64,000 bases of DNA from Axinella damicornis (taxonomy: Eukaryota > Porifera > Demospongiae > Axinellida > Axinellidae), in contig OZ007513.1 of assembly GCA_963931865.1 (NCBI GenBank), positions 5,860,808 to 5,924,807 on the forward strand. The letters are read 5' to 3'. Of this stretch, positions 22,199 to 32,654 are shown piece by piece. Below the pieces are notes generated by a model. It saw only the letters and a list, made by a program, of their open reading frames with translations. It made no database searches and was not told the DNA's origin. The translations under genes were made by a program, and so were the position numbers. The number at the start of each line of letters is the position of its first letter. The first letter of the stretch is position 1.

Positions 22199-24022
22199 AT
22201 GGCTTCATATGAACTCAACTATTTGCAGCTAGCCGATCTGTTATATGCATTGGATCACTTCCCACCCAACACTCCAAAACGATGGGAGGAGGTTGCTGAC
22301 TACATGAGCAAACGGAAGGCCTTGTACGTCGGAAGCGGAGGTATCGCAACCATGCAAATCCGCACTGAGCGTGGTCTGAGTAGTGCATCCAAATGCAAGA
22401 AAATAGAGTTTAGTTGTTCACCAAAAGAGTGCAAAGAAGTTGGAAGTTTCATCATGACTGAAGGCACACTCATTGATGCTCTACGCACACAGAGTGTTCC
22501 TTTGTATTCCACTCCTAGCAGACGGTCAGCACTCAAACCACTTGTTCTGACAAGTTACAGGAAGGAATGCTGTGGGGCTCCTCTGACTATGAGGTACAGA
22601 CCATCCTCTCCTGTTGTCTACACTACCCAAGGTGCATCAATTGCTGCTGCATTTCATGCTTATTGCCAGCACTGTCACTTCACATATTATGCAAACAGCT
22701 GTGCAAATGATGAAATGGAATATTACCATACAATTGGGGATGTAGAATACTTTCAGATTAGTTCCCAAACAGTTTTTCATGTGAGTTTCCTGAAGGAGGT
22801 GACCAATTTGCTGGCATTGTGCAGTACAACATTTGAAGCTATTGCAAATTCATACAATGCCACTCATGGGAGCACTGATAACATGCAGTTAAAGTGTTTT
22901 GAAGAGTATGCTAGGACACCCAAAGCAGAATACAAATGGGAACTGAATCCACAACGATTAGAGGAAGGATGGTTCTTGTACAAGCTTGTTGAGTTCTTTT
23001 CACATCACGGGGAGCCAAGCAAAAACTACTACACAACACCCATCAGTGGTAGGCGCAACATAGAAAAGCTGTGTCAAGATGCCTGCCATGACCTCTTCGT
23101 AGGGAGACCAAGCTGGATTGACTATCGTTGCACAGTAAAAGGGTGTGCTGAGGGGTATGCAACTGTTGATGGGAATCAGAAGGTTTGCCGTTCCATGTGT
23201 TGTGCACCAAAGGCCGCAGTTAAATTGGACAAAGGAAAGTTCAGCCTGATGAGTTGCTGCCCTAATACGCCGATTGGTGGAGGAAAACATCAACTGCCAT
23301 CTAAATATTGCTCAGTGCACATGAACCTGGAAGTGGGGACAGAGTCAGATAGTGTTGACTTGGGTTCAGATATCCAGAATGAAGCATTTGTACAAGCTGC
23401 AACAAGCGAAATGGCTGAGTTACTTCCCCTTTTAGAGGATTGCACAGCTGCAGGTGAGAGCAATGAATCGTGCAAACCAGGCAAAAAGAGAGATTCATTT
23501 TTTGATCGGACAGCAGGGATCCTTGCGCTTGTGCGGCTTTGTGGAATTATTGTTAACTGGTCAGAGATGTACACTGCAGAATCCGCATCACAAGTATTTT
23601 TCTTCTTGATCAATACTTTTGGTAGAGGGAAAGATATATCATCTCTCTGGTACCTTGGATATGATCGTGGGTGCAGCCTTCACCCATATCTGGTGAATCT
23701 TGCAAAACATAAAGCTTCATTCGCTCAGTACTTTCTTCGTCATGTCAAATTCCTTGTTGATGGTTTTCACATTGAGAAGCATGTCAGTGCTACGTGCATG
23801 CCTCTGGGAAATCCAGAATGCAAGTACCATCCTGACCTAGAGGAATTTAAAGAAATAAAGGAGTGTAATACACAATGTGCTGAACAAGCATTTAAATGGA
23901 TCAATAAACTGAGAAGTGGGACTCGTAACATGAGTCGATTCAAGTTCAACTTCTATTTGCATACAATGATAGAAATACACAATGCACAGCGAGAACAACA
24001 ATTACAGCAACGAAAGAAATAG
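22199..24022 (+). CDS. KDZ-superfamily transposase with CxC5/CxC6 clusters
   Basis: An intact frame of 607 codons ending in TAG. The start used is MASYELNYLQLADLL at 22199; an in-frame ATG at 22148 would add 17 residues and cannot be excluded. The N-terminal part has a CxC5-like zinc cluster (ECCGAPL.., VVYTTQGAS, then CQHCHFTYYANSC, residues about 123-165). The middle has a CxC6-like cluster (YRCTVKGCAEGYATVDGNQK, then several Cys-Cys pairs and CSVHM, residues about 310-385). The C-terminal part has the KDZ RNase-H-fold motifs: YDRGC (Asp489), VDGFHIEKH (Asp521) and TQCAEQAF (Glu562), which I take as the catalytic D-D-E. KDZ proteins are known as cut-and-paste transposases of animals and fungi. 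No stop or frameshift is visible, so this copy could be active if its terminal repeats survive; I could not locate them. Confidence 0.85.
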   Translation: MASYELNYLQLADLLYALDHFPPNTPKRWEEVADYMSKRKALYVGSGGIATMQIRTERGLSSASKCKKIEFSCSPKECKEVGSFIMTEGTLIDALRTQSVPLYSTPSRRSALKPLVLTSYRKECCGAPLTMRYRPSSPVVYTTQGASIAAAFHAYCQHCHFTYYANSCANDEMEYYHTIGDVEYFQISSQTVFHVSFLKEVTNLLALCSTTFEAIANSYNATHGSTDNMQLKCFEEYARTPKAEYKWELNPQRLEEGWFLYKLVEFFSHHGEPSKNYYTTPISGRRNIEKLCQDACHDLFVGRPSWIDYRCTVKGCAEGYATVDGNQKVCRSMCCAPKAAVKLDKGKFSLMSCCPNTPIGGGKHQLPSKYCSVHMNLEVGTESDSVDLGSDIQNEAFVQAATSEMAELLPLLEDCTAAGESNESCKPGKKRDSFFDRTAGILALVRLCGIIVNWSEMYTAESASQVFFFLINTFGRGKDISSLWYLGYDRGCSLHPYLVNLAKHKASFAQYFLRHVKFLVDGFHIEKHVSATCMPLGNPECKYHPDLEEFKEIKECNTQCAEQAFKWINKLRSGTRNMSRFKFNFYLHTMIEIHNAQREQQLQQRKK

Positions 24023-24822
24023 TAATACCTCTTAGGGGTTTTGCAGTCTTCTTGTAATGTACTCATTGTTTATATTATTTCAGTTCAAGAAGAAATGAAC
24101 GATTATACATTCCTCAGGAAATGCATATGTACAGTACACTATCAAAGATCTGTGTATATGAATTTCACTGAGGTACTGATCCTGACCTGTGTACATCTAC
24201 ACATATGCATATGACAATTGAATGGGGAGAGCCTGCTACATTACAGAGATGCATGACTTTGCAGTACGCCTTACGTAATCATTTGAGGAATGTAATATAT
24301 CCTGGTGTGTCATTTAATAGGTAGCCTAATCAAGTACCATAAGTGGGTGCTATACAAATACCAAGTAGGTATACATGTTGACTAATTGCATTAGAGTTGC
24401 AGCCCACTTCATGGTTCTAAAGTTTGCCTGAGTGCATTTACATGCATTTCATAGTATTGAAGCCCCCTCTTGGGAACTGTTTCAAGGAGCGAATTAGACA
24501 GAAATGGTTTGTCACCGTGTCAAGCAGTTGGATATGCAGGAATCATTTGGCACAGAGCAAGCAGTTGGACAGAAGCTGCATGCTAGGGACTGGGTATGAA
24601 ACACTGATTTACAGTAACTGTTTACCACTGCACTGTGTCAAGCAGTAGGCACAAATGTTTGGCTGAATGCCAGGCACTTGCATGTACTGTGAACTTGGGC
24701 ACTGCCAGTTAAGTTTGTCTTAATAACAAATTTATCTTAGGGCACTTTGGACTGACAGGACAAGTAGAAGGATGTGACCTCAGGCCATTGTTTTCAGAGA
24801 ATTCACTTCCAACAGGAGACAG
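24023..24822. other. No gene seen
   Basis: AT-rich 3' flank of the transposase gene. Around 24500-24650 there are loose relatives of the 34-bp minisatellite phrase (CACCGTGTCAAGCAG and similar). No coding frame is supportable. Confidence 0.5.
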
Positions 24823-25205
24823 AAATGTAACTGAAAGGAAAGCTACTTGGGTGTAGCTACCAATGAAGGATGTGAGCTCACACCATTCCTTTCAAAGAGG
24901 CAGCCAATCCACCTCCCACACAGGAGACTAACATGTGAATGCAAGGAAACCTACTTGAGCTCATCCTTGTTCCATCAATCATTGTCGTAGTAATCATGGG
25001 GACTATGCACCCACAAGCTTAAGACAAGTAGAAGGACATGTCAGAGCTCACATGCACCAATAATTCCTTTCAACTTCCAGCCAACTCACTCCCTTTCACG
25101 AGACAGCAACAGTAACGTAGCTATTGAAGCAAAGCTATACTTGGGTGGCCAACAAGACAACTATATAGAATTCGAAAGATGTGAGCTCACATCAAGCAAA
25201 ACTGT
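24823..25205 (+). repeat. Segmental duplication, copy 1
   Basis: It matches 25721-26090 in direct orientation over almost the whole length. Shared phrases are TAACTGAAAGGAAAGCTACT, GAGACTAACATGTGAATGCA, CATCCTTGTTCCATCAATCA and AATTCGAAAGATGTGAGCTC. The copies differ by small indels, for example GTAAATATCG doubled in copy 2. Confidence 0.85.
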
Positions 25206-25720
25206 TTAACACATGTACAGTGTGCTGAATTACTTTCTGCCTTGCCATGGATGGTATAGTTTATAGACATGGCCTAGCTAACTGCTTGGCATGGGGTAAA
25301 ATGGTTTCTGTCTAACACAGTGGCAAGCAGCTAGATGGAAACCGTTTGGCTTTCATCCTTGGTCAGGCTAACTAAGTACCATTAAGTATCTGCTACCTAT
25401 CAATCAGTAGGTGGTTAGCTAGTTGAATAATTGCCCTAAAGCCATCAGTACTCTGTATATGGCATGGCTGCAACCATCATGTACTCCACGTTTTTCACGG
25501 TCAGTTTTGCTGTGAGGAATATGCAGTGTATGCATTTGACAGGAATCATTCCATGCAGGGACACGAACTTTTCGGGACTGTATATATACAGACCGAAGGG
25601 TATGGGTCACCTGGTTAGAAGGAAAGCGGGTTAGTATTATAGTGGACAAAAAAGGTTTAACAATAGTCTTAGTGGACTTTGCACCCAACTAGACAAGTAC
25701 AAGGATGTTAGCTCACAGAA
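25206..25720. other. No gene seen
   Basis: The spacer between the two copies of the segmental duplication. The 89-codon minus frame at 25419-25688 has no recognisable motif. A CAAGCAGCTAGATGGAAACC phrase at about 25323 resembles the 34-bp minisatellite unit. Confidence 0.45.
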
Positions 25721-26090
25721 CTGTAACTGAAAGGAAAGCTACTTGGGTGTAGTTACCAATGAAGGATGTGAGCTCACACCATTCTTTTCAAAGATGCAGC
25801 CAATTCACCTCCCACACAGGAGACTAACATGTGAATGCAAGGAAACCTACTTGAGCTCATCCTTGTTCCATCAATCATTGTCATAGTAATCATGGGGACT
25901 ATGCACCCACAAGACAAGTAGAAGGACTGTGGGAGCTGACAATGCACCATTAATTCCTTTCAACCTCCAGCCAATTCACTCCCATTCATGAGACAGCAAC
26001 GTAAATATCGGTAAATATCGCAGCAAAGCTACACTTGGGTGGCCAACAAGACAACTGGAATTCGAAAGATGTGAGCTCACATCAAAGATT
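25721..26090 (+). repeat. Segmental duplication, copy 2
   Basis: Direct-orientation partner of 24823-25205. It runs straight into the 34-bp minisatellite that starts at about 26095. Confidence 0.85.
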
Positions 26091-26094
26091 CAAC

Positions 26095-26760
26095 CAGATC
26101 ACAGCAAACATTTGACACCGTGTCAGGCTGCTAGACAGCAACCGCTTGACACCGTGTCAGGCTGCTAGACAGCAACCGTTTGACACCGTGTCAGGCTGCT
26201 AGACCGTTTGGCACCGTGTCACTGCTAGACAGTAACCGTTTGACACCGTGACTGTGTCAGGCTGCTAGACAGCAACCATTTGGCACCGTGTCAGGCTGCT
26301 AGACAGCAACTGTTTGGCACCATGTCAGGCTGCTAGACCGTTTGGCACCGTGTCACTGCTAGACAGTACTAACCAATTGACACCGTGACCGTGTCAGGCT
26401 GCTAGACAGCAACCGTTTGGCACCGTGTCAGGCTGCTAGACTGCAACCGTTTGACACCGTGTCAGGCTGCTAGACAGCAACCGTTTGGCACCGTGTCAGG
26501 CTGCCAGACAGCAACCGTTTGACATCGTGTCAGGCTGCTAGACAGGAACCGTTCGACACCGTGTCAGGCTGCTAGACAGCAACCGTTTGACACCGTGTCA
26601 GGCTGCCAGACAGCAACCATTTGACACCGTGTCAGGCTGCTAGACAGGAACCGTTTGACACCGTGTCAGGCTGCTAGACAGCAACTGTTTGACACCGTGT
26701 CAGGCTACTAGACAGCAACCATTTGACACCGTGTCAGGCTGTTGGCACCGTGTGAAGCAG
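26095..26760 (+). repeat. 34-bp minisatellite, about 19 units
   Basis: The unit begins TTTGACACCGTGTCAGG and continues CTGCTAGACAGCAACCG. A perfect 13-base palindrome (TGACACCGTGTCA) sits in each unit. Some units are shortened to about 25 bp (TAGACCGTTTGGC junctions near 26200 and 26335), and a composite of several units is itself repeated. Solitary relatives of the unit lie at 24500-24650 and 25305-25350. There are no unique spacers, so it is not a CRISPR array. Confidence 0.9.
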
Positions 26761-26764
26761 TTAG

Positions 26765-26997
26765 ACTCTTGCTGAGGGGGTAGAGATCCCTGATAGACAA
26801 TTCAATATGGCATTGTAGCTACGTTGTCTAATTACCCACACACCCTTCTGATTCAGGAATAGTCTGCCACACCCTCATTTTGGGTATCTTGCTGGGGGGG
26901 AGGGGGCAGTGATCCCTGGTAGACAATTCAATATGGTATTGTACATTGTCTAATTACCCACACAGCCTTCTGATTCTACCCTCATTTTTGGGTGTGG
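26765..26997 (+). repeat. Imperfect tandem duplication, about 125 bp
   Basis: The phrases GATCCCTG.TAGACAATTCA, ATATGG.ATTGTA and TTGTCTAATTACCCACACA recur in order in two copies. The first is near 26785 and the second near 26910. Confidence 0.8.
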
Positions 26998-28089
26998 TTT
27001 AACAAATTATTACACAGTGTACCTCATGTACCTTCAGAACTTGAATCCGCTTCTGCTCTAGGTAAGGTAGCCACACCCCCGCTTTGTGCCTGTGGTGCTA
27101 ATCAATCCCTATGACGGCTTTCTGTCCTAGGATTGTTCCCAGGCCAGTCCATATGCAAGAATGAGACTGCTGCCAATCAAGTGGGTGAGGCTTCCTTTCC
27201 AGGTTAAAGTTCGAAGCCGTGTGTGTGCAAGTAGCAGGAAGTAGTTCTGTGGAGATGCGTTGTGCGTTTGCAACTAGCAGCTTAGACAGGAAGTTGTCCT
27301 AGTTCTGTACTAGCTTGTACAAGTTTGCCAATCCTGCACCCTTGTGAACCCAGACAGTATTCCACATGACCTATTCATTTCAGTTACAAATAACTCGAAA
27401 AGTATGAAGACTACAACTGCTAAACGTGATAGGTAGTTGCATCGATGTACGCTCTCTGTTGTTGCAGTGTTAGAGCTCCACTACTTCCACGAATGGGTGG
27501 CTACCAACAGTTCCGCGCAACAGCGTCCATTTCGTCCATGCCAACAGACCCCGCGAGGGATTTTCTTCTGACACTAGTATCACAAAGTAGTATGCACGAA
27601 ACAGCAGTAGATATACGGAGCCCCCTCTCGCCCAAAAATGAAGTTGTTCCCGAATAATACAGTAGCAGATTCGGCCCCGCAAAGTTTACACTATTGTAGT
27701 ATCCATCCAGGCTGCAGCTGCTCCGATCTCTTACTTCTTCAGATTAAAGAGAGGTAATATCTTGCAATAATAATATTATACACTAATGATTATGCAATAC
27801 TGATAAAACAGAATATGAGGCGGAGAAGCAGTCAGTGGAGCCAAGCGCTGTCATTTGCGACCCAGGGAGCAGCAAAGACCCTATGAACTGTGCAGCAACA
27901 GTCACTCTGCCTGTTCACTCTTCCATTGTTGTGGTGATGACATTAATTTTCATGTGAGTTAGTGAAATCACTTGGGGTAGGCGAATAGGGCACTGTACAT
28001 GTATGCCGTCCTTGTCGCCAGGATGTAACAAGGATGGCAGATCCCTCGCATGTAGAAAATCAGGGGCCAATGCTGTATCTGCAGCTGCA
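26998..28089. other. No gene seen
   Basis: Mixed sequence. Two overlapping 70-codon frames at 27445-27682 are open on opposite strands with no recognisable motif. The minus frame at 27915-28343 overlaps the cysteine-rich relic on plus and is judged its shadow. Confidence 0.4.
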
Positions 28090-28760
28090 GGGAAAAGATG
28101 TATGCAAGAATTAAAATGGCAAGCAGAGAGAGGATGATGGCTATACTTCAGGAACAAGAACTGCATTGCATCGATGAAGTCCCAGTGCCAACCCCCCTGT
28201 GTAGACGCCATTACTATACAGTTTATAATCTGCTCCAACCTACACCTAACAACTTGTCCTGCATGCAGCCAGGAGCACATAAGGCGGCGAAGGAGCGTCG
28301 AACTAGTACAGAAATGTTTTGATCCCTCACGCCTTACGGTCATACCCTATATGGAAGACCTTTGCGGTACCGCACAAACACCAATTTGTCTTTCACACTA
28401 CTACGTAATTGCCTCTTGCCGTATAAGGAAAAGGTTTGGGACGTGAGAATACCTACTACTTCTGCTAAGACGTGCATGCTGAGTTCGATGTTCCTTCACC
28501 GCCTTCGGAGGCTCATGCACTCCTGATGCAGCAAATCACTAAATCACACACAATCCAGACCATGCCTTTAGCCTGATACAATGGAAAATCACTTGAGAAA
28601 CACTATAGGTTTTGAAGGGCACCTAAAGGAAGGTGATAAGGTGTGCTATTCATGCTACATAGGGAAGCCTATGGCGCTTGTTCGGCGTGTTTGCTGGAGA
28701 TCTTGCTGTAATTATTATGGTCCTCTCGACTGTGCGCACAATGATGTGCTATGCGTGCTA
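28090..28760 (+). pseudogene. Cysteine-rich zinc-binding-like gene, broken
   Basis: Fragments in shifting frames show a repeated cysteine module: PLCRRHYYTVYNLLQPT, then TTCPACSQEHIRRR, then CFDPSRLTVIPYMEDLCG and ICLSHYYVI. In a later frame come ENHLRNTIGFEGHLKEGDK and VCYSCYIGKPMALVRR. The layout (C-x2-HY, C-x2-C, then C..P..I..hL, then C-x2-CY) resembles, from memory, uncharacterised multicopy sponge proteins. No published family name can be given. At least one frameshift (near 28240) and a gap separate the fragments. The neighbouring KDZ gene hints at a mobile origin, but this is inference. Confidence 0.4.
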
Positions 28761-29058
28761 TGCGTGCAATGCGCAGCTACTTGCTGGCTCACTTTGTTAG
28801 CAACTGTGAGACTAGCGGCAGTCAGTAAGGGTCTCTTGTGGGATGGCCGTATTTATACAGGTTGGAAGTAGCACTAGAGAGACATAGCTAGCTACTCCAG
28901 ATGGCAAAATGCTCGCAGAACACAGCAGAAGTGGCCTTGGAGGAGACCTTAACCAGCACTTGGGAGGACGTAGACATGGCTGATGAATAAGCCAGTTGCA
29001 TGCAAGCGAAAGTATTCACGGAATGTGTGACGTCATCCGGTTGCTCTATTGCAGCCAT
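28761..29058. other. No gene seen
   Basis: Short spacer between the cysteine-rich relic and the TTAA-bordered element. Nothing supportable. Confidence 0.4.
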
Positions 29059-29454
29059 GTTAAGGTTACGGGTTACTTGTGCGTACGCCGTGCGAAATGT
29101 ATTGGGAAATGTATACTTAACGTCGCTAACCAAGAATCTCTGGTACGAAGAGCGTGATTCTGACGGAAGCTTTTACCGATACGCTGTAAAGCCGTGCAAA
29201 AACGAGCAGTTCAGTTCACCAAAAAGCCGTATTTACCGCTTTTCTTGAGCGTACACACACAACACGCGATAAATTTGCCAGGGATTATGCTATCAAAAAA
29301 CGTTTCCGTCATGCCCTGCACCTTGTGACAGCGTACCTCGATCCACCGCCAGAATCAAGTTGCTCATGCTCAGAGATTTTTGGTTAGCGAGCTTAAGTAT
29401 AGATTTCCCAATACATTTCGCACGGCGCGCGCACGAGTATCCCGTAACCTTAAG
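29059..29454. mobile_element. TTAA-bordered short inverted-repeat element
   Basis: The left end TTAAGGTTACGGGTTACT and right end CCCGTAACCTTAA are inverted repeats about 58 bp long with a handful of differences, and include ..GTGCGAAATGTATTGGGAAA. Both borders carry TTAA, the target site of piggyBac-type elements. The GG after TTAA is not the usual piggyBac CC start, so the superfamily is uncertain. No coding capacity. Confidence 0.7.
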
Positions 29455-30771
29455 TATTGCAGTGAATGGCGAAATCGGTAGGTGGGCGTTTGAAGTGGGC
29501 GTTTGAAATGTGCGTGTGATTAAAACTAAACTATGTCACAATTTAAGTGACCGCGGCGATAAACAAGAAACCTGGACGTTCAAGACAGTGAGGGAAGTGT
29601 GAGAAGTACGAACGAGAACAAAGCGGTCTTGCTATGTCTACGGCCCCCCTGCCTCAAGTGCTCAGACTCTGTTCCTGCATTGTTGGTTCTCTCTCTGCCT
29701 GGAACAAGCTCGCGACTGCGACCTCAGCTGCCTCACATCCATCCCAAACACGCTGAGCTATCTCGGTCTCTTACTTGGATCGCTTGGAAATCGATGGAAG
29801 GCGGCGCTCGGATCATGGCTTGGGTTGTTACCACAACACGTTACAGGTATGTCTAGGATATACCTCATTCGTACTTCAACCGATTCTCACTCTCTGCACG
29901 CCATCTTTAACGCCAGGTCTCTTGTTCATCACCACAGTCACTTAATAACATGGTTTTAATCACGCACAAGTTTCAACTGCATAGTGACTTTCCTTGTACT
30001 ATTAATATACGGCAAGGAAATTTCTTCTGACAAAGATTTTGAAACCAAACTTGCAATACAGGTGTAATAGTAACTAATAAACATCGTGAGAAACTTTAAA
30101 CTTGTTCTGACCTCGCTTGCTTCAGTGCTGTCGGTCAACATCCGACCGGCTGAGGAGACGGTATGGTACTACTCGCCAACTGACGACTGGTAGCTGGTGA
30201 AGATCGACTCGTCTTTCCTTTGGACATCCCTGCTGACAAGGTATGGACCAGTTACACCTCTGGAAGAAATTTAAGCTCCGAAGGATTTCCGATTTCGGAG
30301 CTACACGAGCTTCCCTCAAGCAACTCAACCGAGCAAGATGGCGGCTCCTCGCTACTATTTAATGACGTAATCAAAAGATAAAATTCACGTGAAATTCCCG
30401 TTGGCGGAATGACTGATTATGTACACCCCCCACACAGATGAGCAAATTTGTCCAGGGGTGAATTCTGATGGTCAAGAGTCTATATAGCTATGAAGGCTGT
30501 TGAAACTGCTCCCGTGTTTGCGTGAGAACGCTGTAAAGTCTAGTCTAGCTTGAAACGTCTCAAGATGGTCAGATTCAAGCGCCTGTAGTGCAAGAACTCA
30601 GGGTGCTATGATTATCGGACCTGTGCCAGATGAAAGCCCCATCTCTGGACTTTCAGAAAATAGCCACATCATGGGGTGACAAACCATCAGATTTGGAGCT
30701 ATGAGCCCCTTAAGTCAATCAAGTTCGCTTGGGTGAATTCATGCTGCCATATCTCGAGAACGCTACACGCT
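29455..30771. other. Upstream region of the RING-type gene
   Basis: No confident coding frame is seen. The 85-codon frame at 29599-29856 ends near an apparent donor (CAG/GTATGT at 29846) and could be a leader exon, but nothing else supports it. A small palindrome lies at 30273-30300 (GCTCCGAA..TTCGGAGC). The promoter of the gene at 30772 should lie here but no motif decides it. Confidence 0.4.
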
Positions 30772-31746
30772 ATGGACACGGGACCTGCACCACTGGATAC
30801 AACAAAGACGGAGGTTTATGAAGATGTGACAGCAACCCGCAAGGGACCTACCTTTAGCCTCAAAGTAGTGAAGGCAACTATGCAAAGGCAGGGACGAGGA
30901 AAAGGCCGACTTCCAGCCAACCAGCCAGACATACTTGGAGCTAACAGAGGCCACAGCAAATGTGGAACATATACTGTGGGACCCTCTTCGGTGGAACATA
31001 TACTGGGTGTCATCTCGTCTCAGTGGGGGGCAGAGTACACGCTGGTGACAAATGACGGCCTTGAGATTGAAGACTCCACAGCGACGCAAGGTATGCATGT
31101 CAACTATTGTTCATCTCCTTTCTGCATGGTTTTCATTCGCGTCCTATGCACTGTTCTAGTGAAGCCTACCCACATATGGAGCTCTGAGCTTCATGTTCAT
31201 GTGTTGTTTACAACTGTAAATAATCATTTCTGTCGCAATGCAGGTCTGACGTTCTGGAAGAACCCTCGCCGAAAGCTGTTCGCTGTGACGAAAACGGACA
31301 TCAAGGGGGGAGTATCTAAAAGGCAGCCAATTGTTCTTGACTCGGACGAGGATGACGATTTTGAGCCAAGGAAAAAGAAGCCGAAGACGGAGGCGAATCT
31401 GGAGATGATACTTGACGAAATGGTCAGCATCAAGGACACGTTGGCAGAAGCAATGTCCCTCACCAAATTCACCAAGATCCCATTGGGTCTGAAGCGTACT
31501 ATGAGGGACACTTTTAAGTGCCATATATGTCACTGTGTGCCTATTGTACCCCCCGTTATAGTCACCAAATGTTGTAAGACTATTTTAGGTTGCTTGAACA
31601 GCTGGTACAGTGGGCAGGAGGCCCTGACGAAAACCTGTCCATCATGCCGAGCAGAAAGGGGCTACAATGAGACAATGCTTCTGCTGGGCCTCAATGACTT
31701 CCTCACAGAGATTCGTAAAGCCATTCAAACTGCTATTGACTATTAA
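30772..31746 (+). CDS. Two-exon gene for a RING-type zinc finger protein, about 273 aa
   Basis: Exon 1 is 30772-31090 and exon 2 is 31244-31746. The 153-bp intron has a GTATGC donor and AATGCAG acceptor, and splits a Gly codon. It happens to be open in frame, so the unspliced frame also runs through. I chose the MDTGPAPLDTTK start; an upstream in-frame ATG at 30676 would add 32 residues. The middle has an acidic then basic stretch (VLDSDEDDDFEPRKKKPK), a likely nuclear signal, followed by a helical linker. The C-terminal 75 residues hold the zinc finger: FKCHICHC, then KCCKTILGCLNSWY, then KTCPSCRAERGY, a RING or U-box-like arrangement expected in E3 ubiquitin ligases. The ligand pattern is not textbook C3HC4. 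The frame is unbroken. Host gene or mobile-element passenger cannot be decided from context. Confidence 0.7.
   Translation: MDTGPAPLDTTKTEVYEDVTATRKGPTFSLKVVKATMQRQGRGKGRLPANQPDILGANRGHSKCGTYTVGPSSVEHILGVISSQWGAEYTLVTNDGLEIEDSTATQGMHVNYCSSPFCMVFIRVLCTVLVKPTHIWSSELHVHVLFTTVNNHFCRNAGLTFWKNPRRKLFAVTKTDIKGGVSKRQPIVLDSDEDDDFEPRKKKPKTEANLEMILDEMVSIKDTLAEAMSLTKFTKIPLGLKRTMRDTFKCHICHCVPIVPPVIVTKCCKTILGCLNSWYSGQEALTKTCPSCRAERGYNETMLLLGLNDFLTEIRKAIQTAIDY
31091..31243 (+). other. Intron of the RING-type gene
   Basis: GT-AG intron of 153 bp, inferred because the segment between interrupts an otherwise smooth protein with a cysteine-rich stretch (MHVNYCSSPFCMVF). Splicing joins ..STATQ to GLTFWKNPRRK in frame. 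Confidence 0.65.
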
Positions 31747-31977
31747 TTTCGTCACACAGAAATCGTACTTCACACTCCGACTTCACAACGGAAGAAGTAA
31801 CGGACGAATACGAACCTCCTATCCTGGTACATGGATGTCCCCTGGCTTCAAAGGCACCGCTTAGTGTACATAGAATTTGTCCACTGTGGCGGTGCCTTTC
31901 AAATGCACATGAACTATGGTACAAACAAAGGCTTCCTACATGTCTGACAAACTTCTCTCTTAATTCTCCTATATAAC

Positions 31978-32495
31978 GAGGGGCAACCGCACTCCTGGTA
32001 GCCGCTGCAACGCCGGCTGCGACTCGCCGTAGCGCAAGCAATAGTATCGCAGTTAGTTCCAATTAACGCACATGCCACGCGGCAACCACGCTCAGTCGGT
32101 CGCCGCAAGCAATGGCGGCCAAAAGGAAGACAAGACATTATTACAGCACTCACAACTCAGCCAGCACGGTGAGTTTTGGCATGTAACCGTCAGTGAACGA
32201 CAGCGATCACGGCCGTGTGGTCAGAATCTTTGTGTGCCTTTCCTAAGAACGGTACTGTCACCGGAAGTCGGAGAGAGCGCTCTAGCAATGGCGGCCACGG
32301 CGAGACAAAAGCGCTTGTATCTCCACCACCAAGGTGAGTTTCAGCACAATTTTATACGTTTGTCTAACTGCATGATAGCGATCACGACGGTGTAGTCAGA
32401 ATCTCGGTAGACCTTTCCTGCGAGTTATGAGGTTTGATTATTTACATTAATTAATTACGCGGCACAATTTTTCCCATACCAGGAGTGTAATCAGG
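31978..32495 (-). repeat. Dispersed inverted-repeat element, family A copy 4
   Basis: Near full-length reverse-complement partner of 300-833. It begins GAGGGGCAACCGCACTCCTG and ends CATACCAGGAGTGTAATCAG. Similarity to copy 1 is high throughout, so these two copies are younger than those at 880-1655. The 107-codon frame at 32072-32395 lies inside and is not a gene. Confidence 0.8.
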
Positions 32496-32654
32496 CCATT
32501 ATAATAGTATACAAGTGGCTGTTTTTCTAGAGATGGCTTAAATAATTATAATTGTACATCTTCAGAACTATAGTCATGTTGATACATTGTGGGAGTACAG
32601 AAACACAGATTCCAAATTCACTTCACTCAACAAACCGAGTTTGCAGTATATAGT

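Noticed and set aside
26095..26760. CRISPR array
   Set aside because: Units are contiguous 34-bp repeats without unique spacers, in a eukaryotic context with introns.
27915..28343. 142-codon minus-strand frame
   Set aside because: It overlaps the plus-strand cysteine-rich relic, whose motifs are far more convincing.
29599..29856. 85-codon frame as a leader exon of the RING-type gene
   Set aside because: The apparent donor nearby is suggestive, but no acceptor or phase link to 30772 could be shown.
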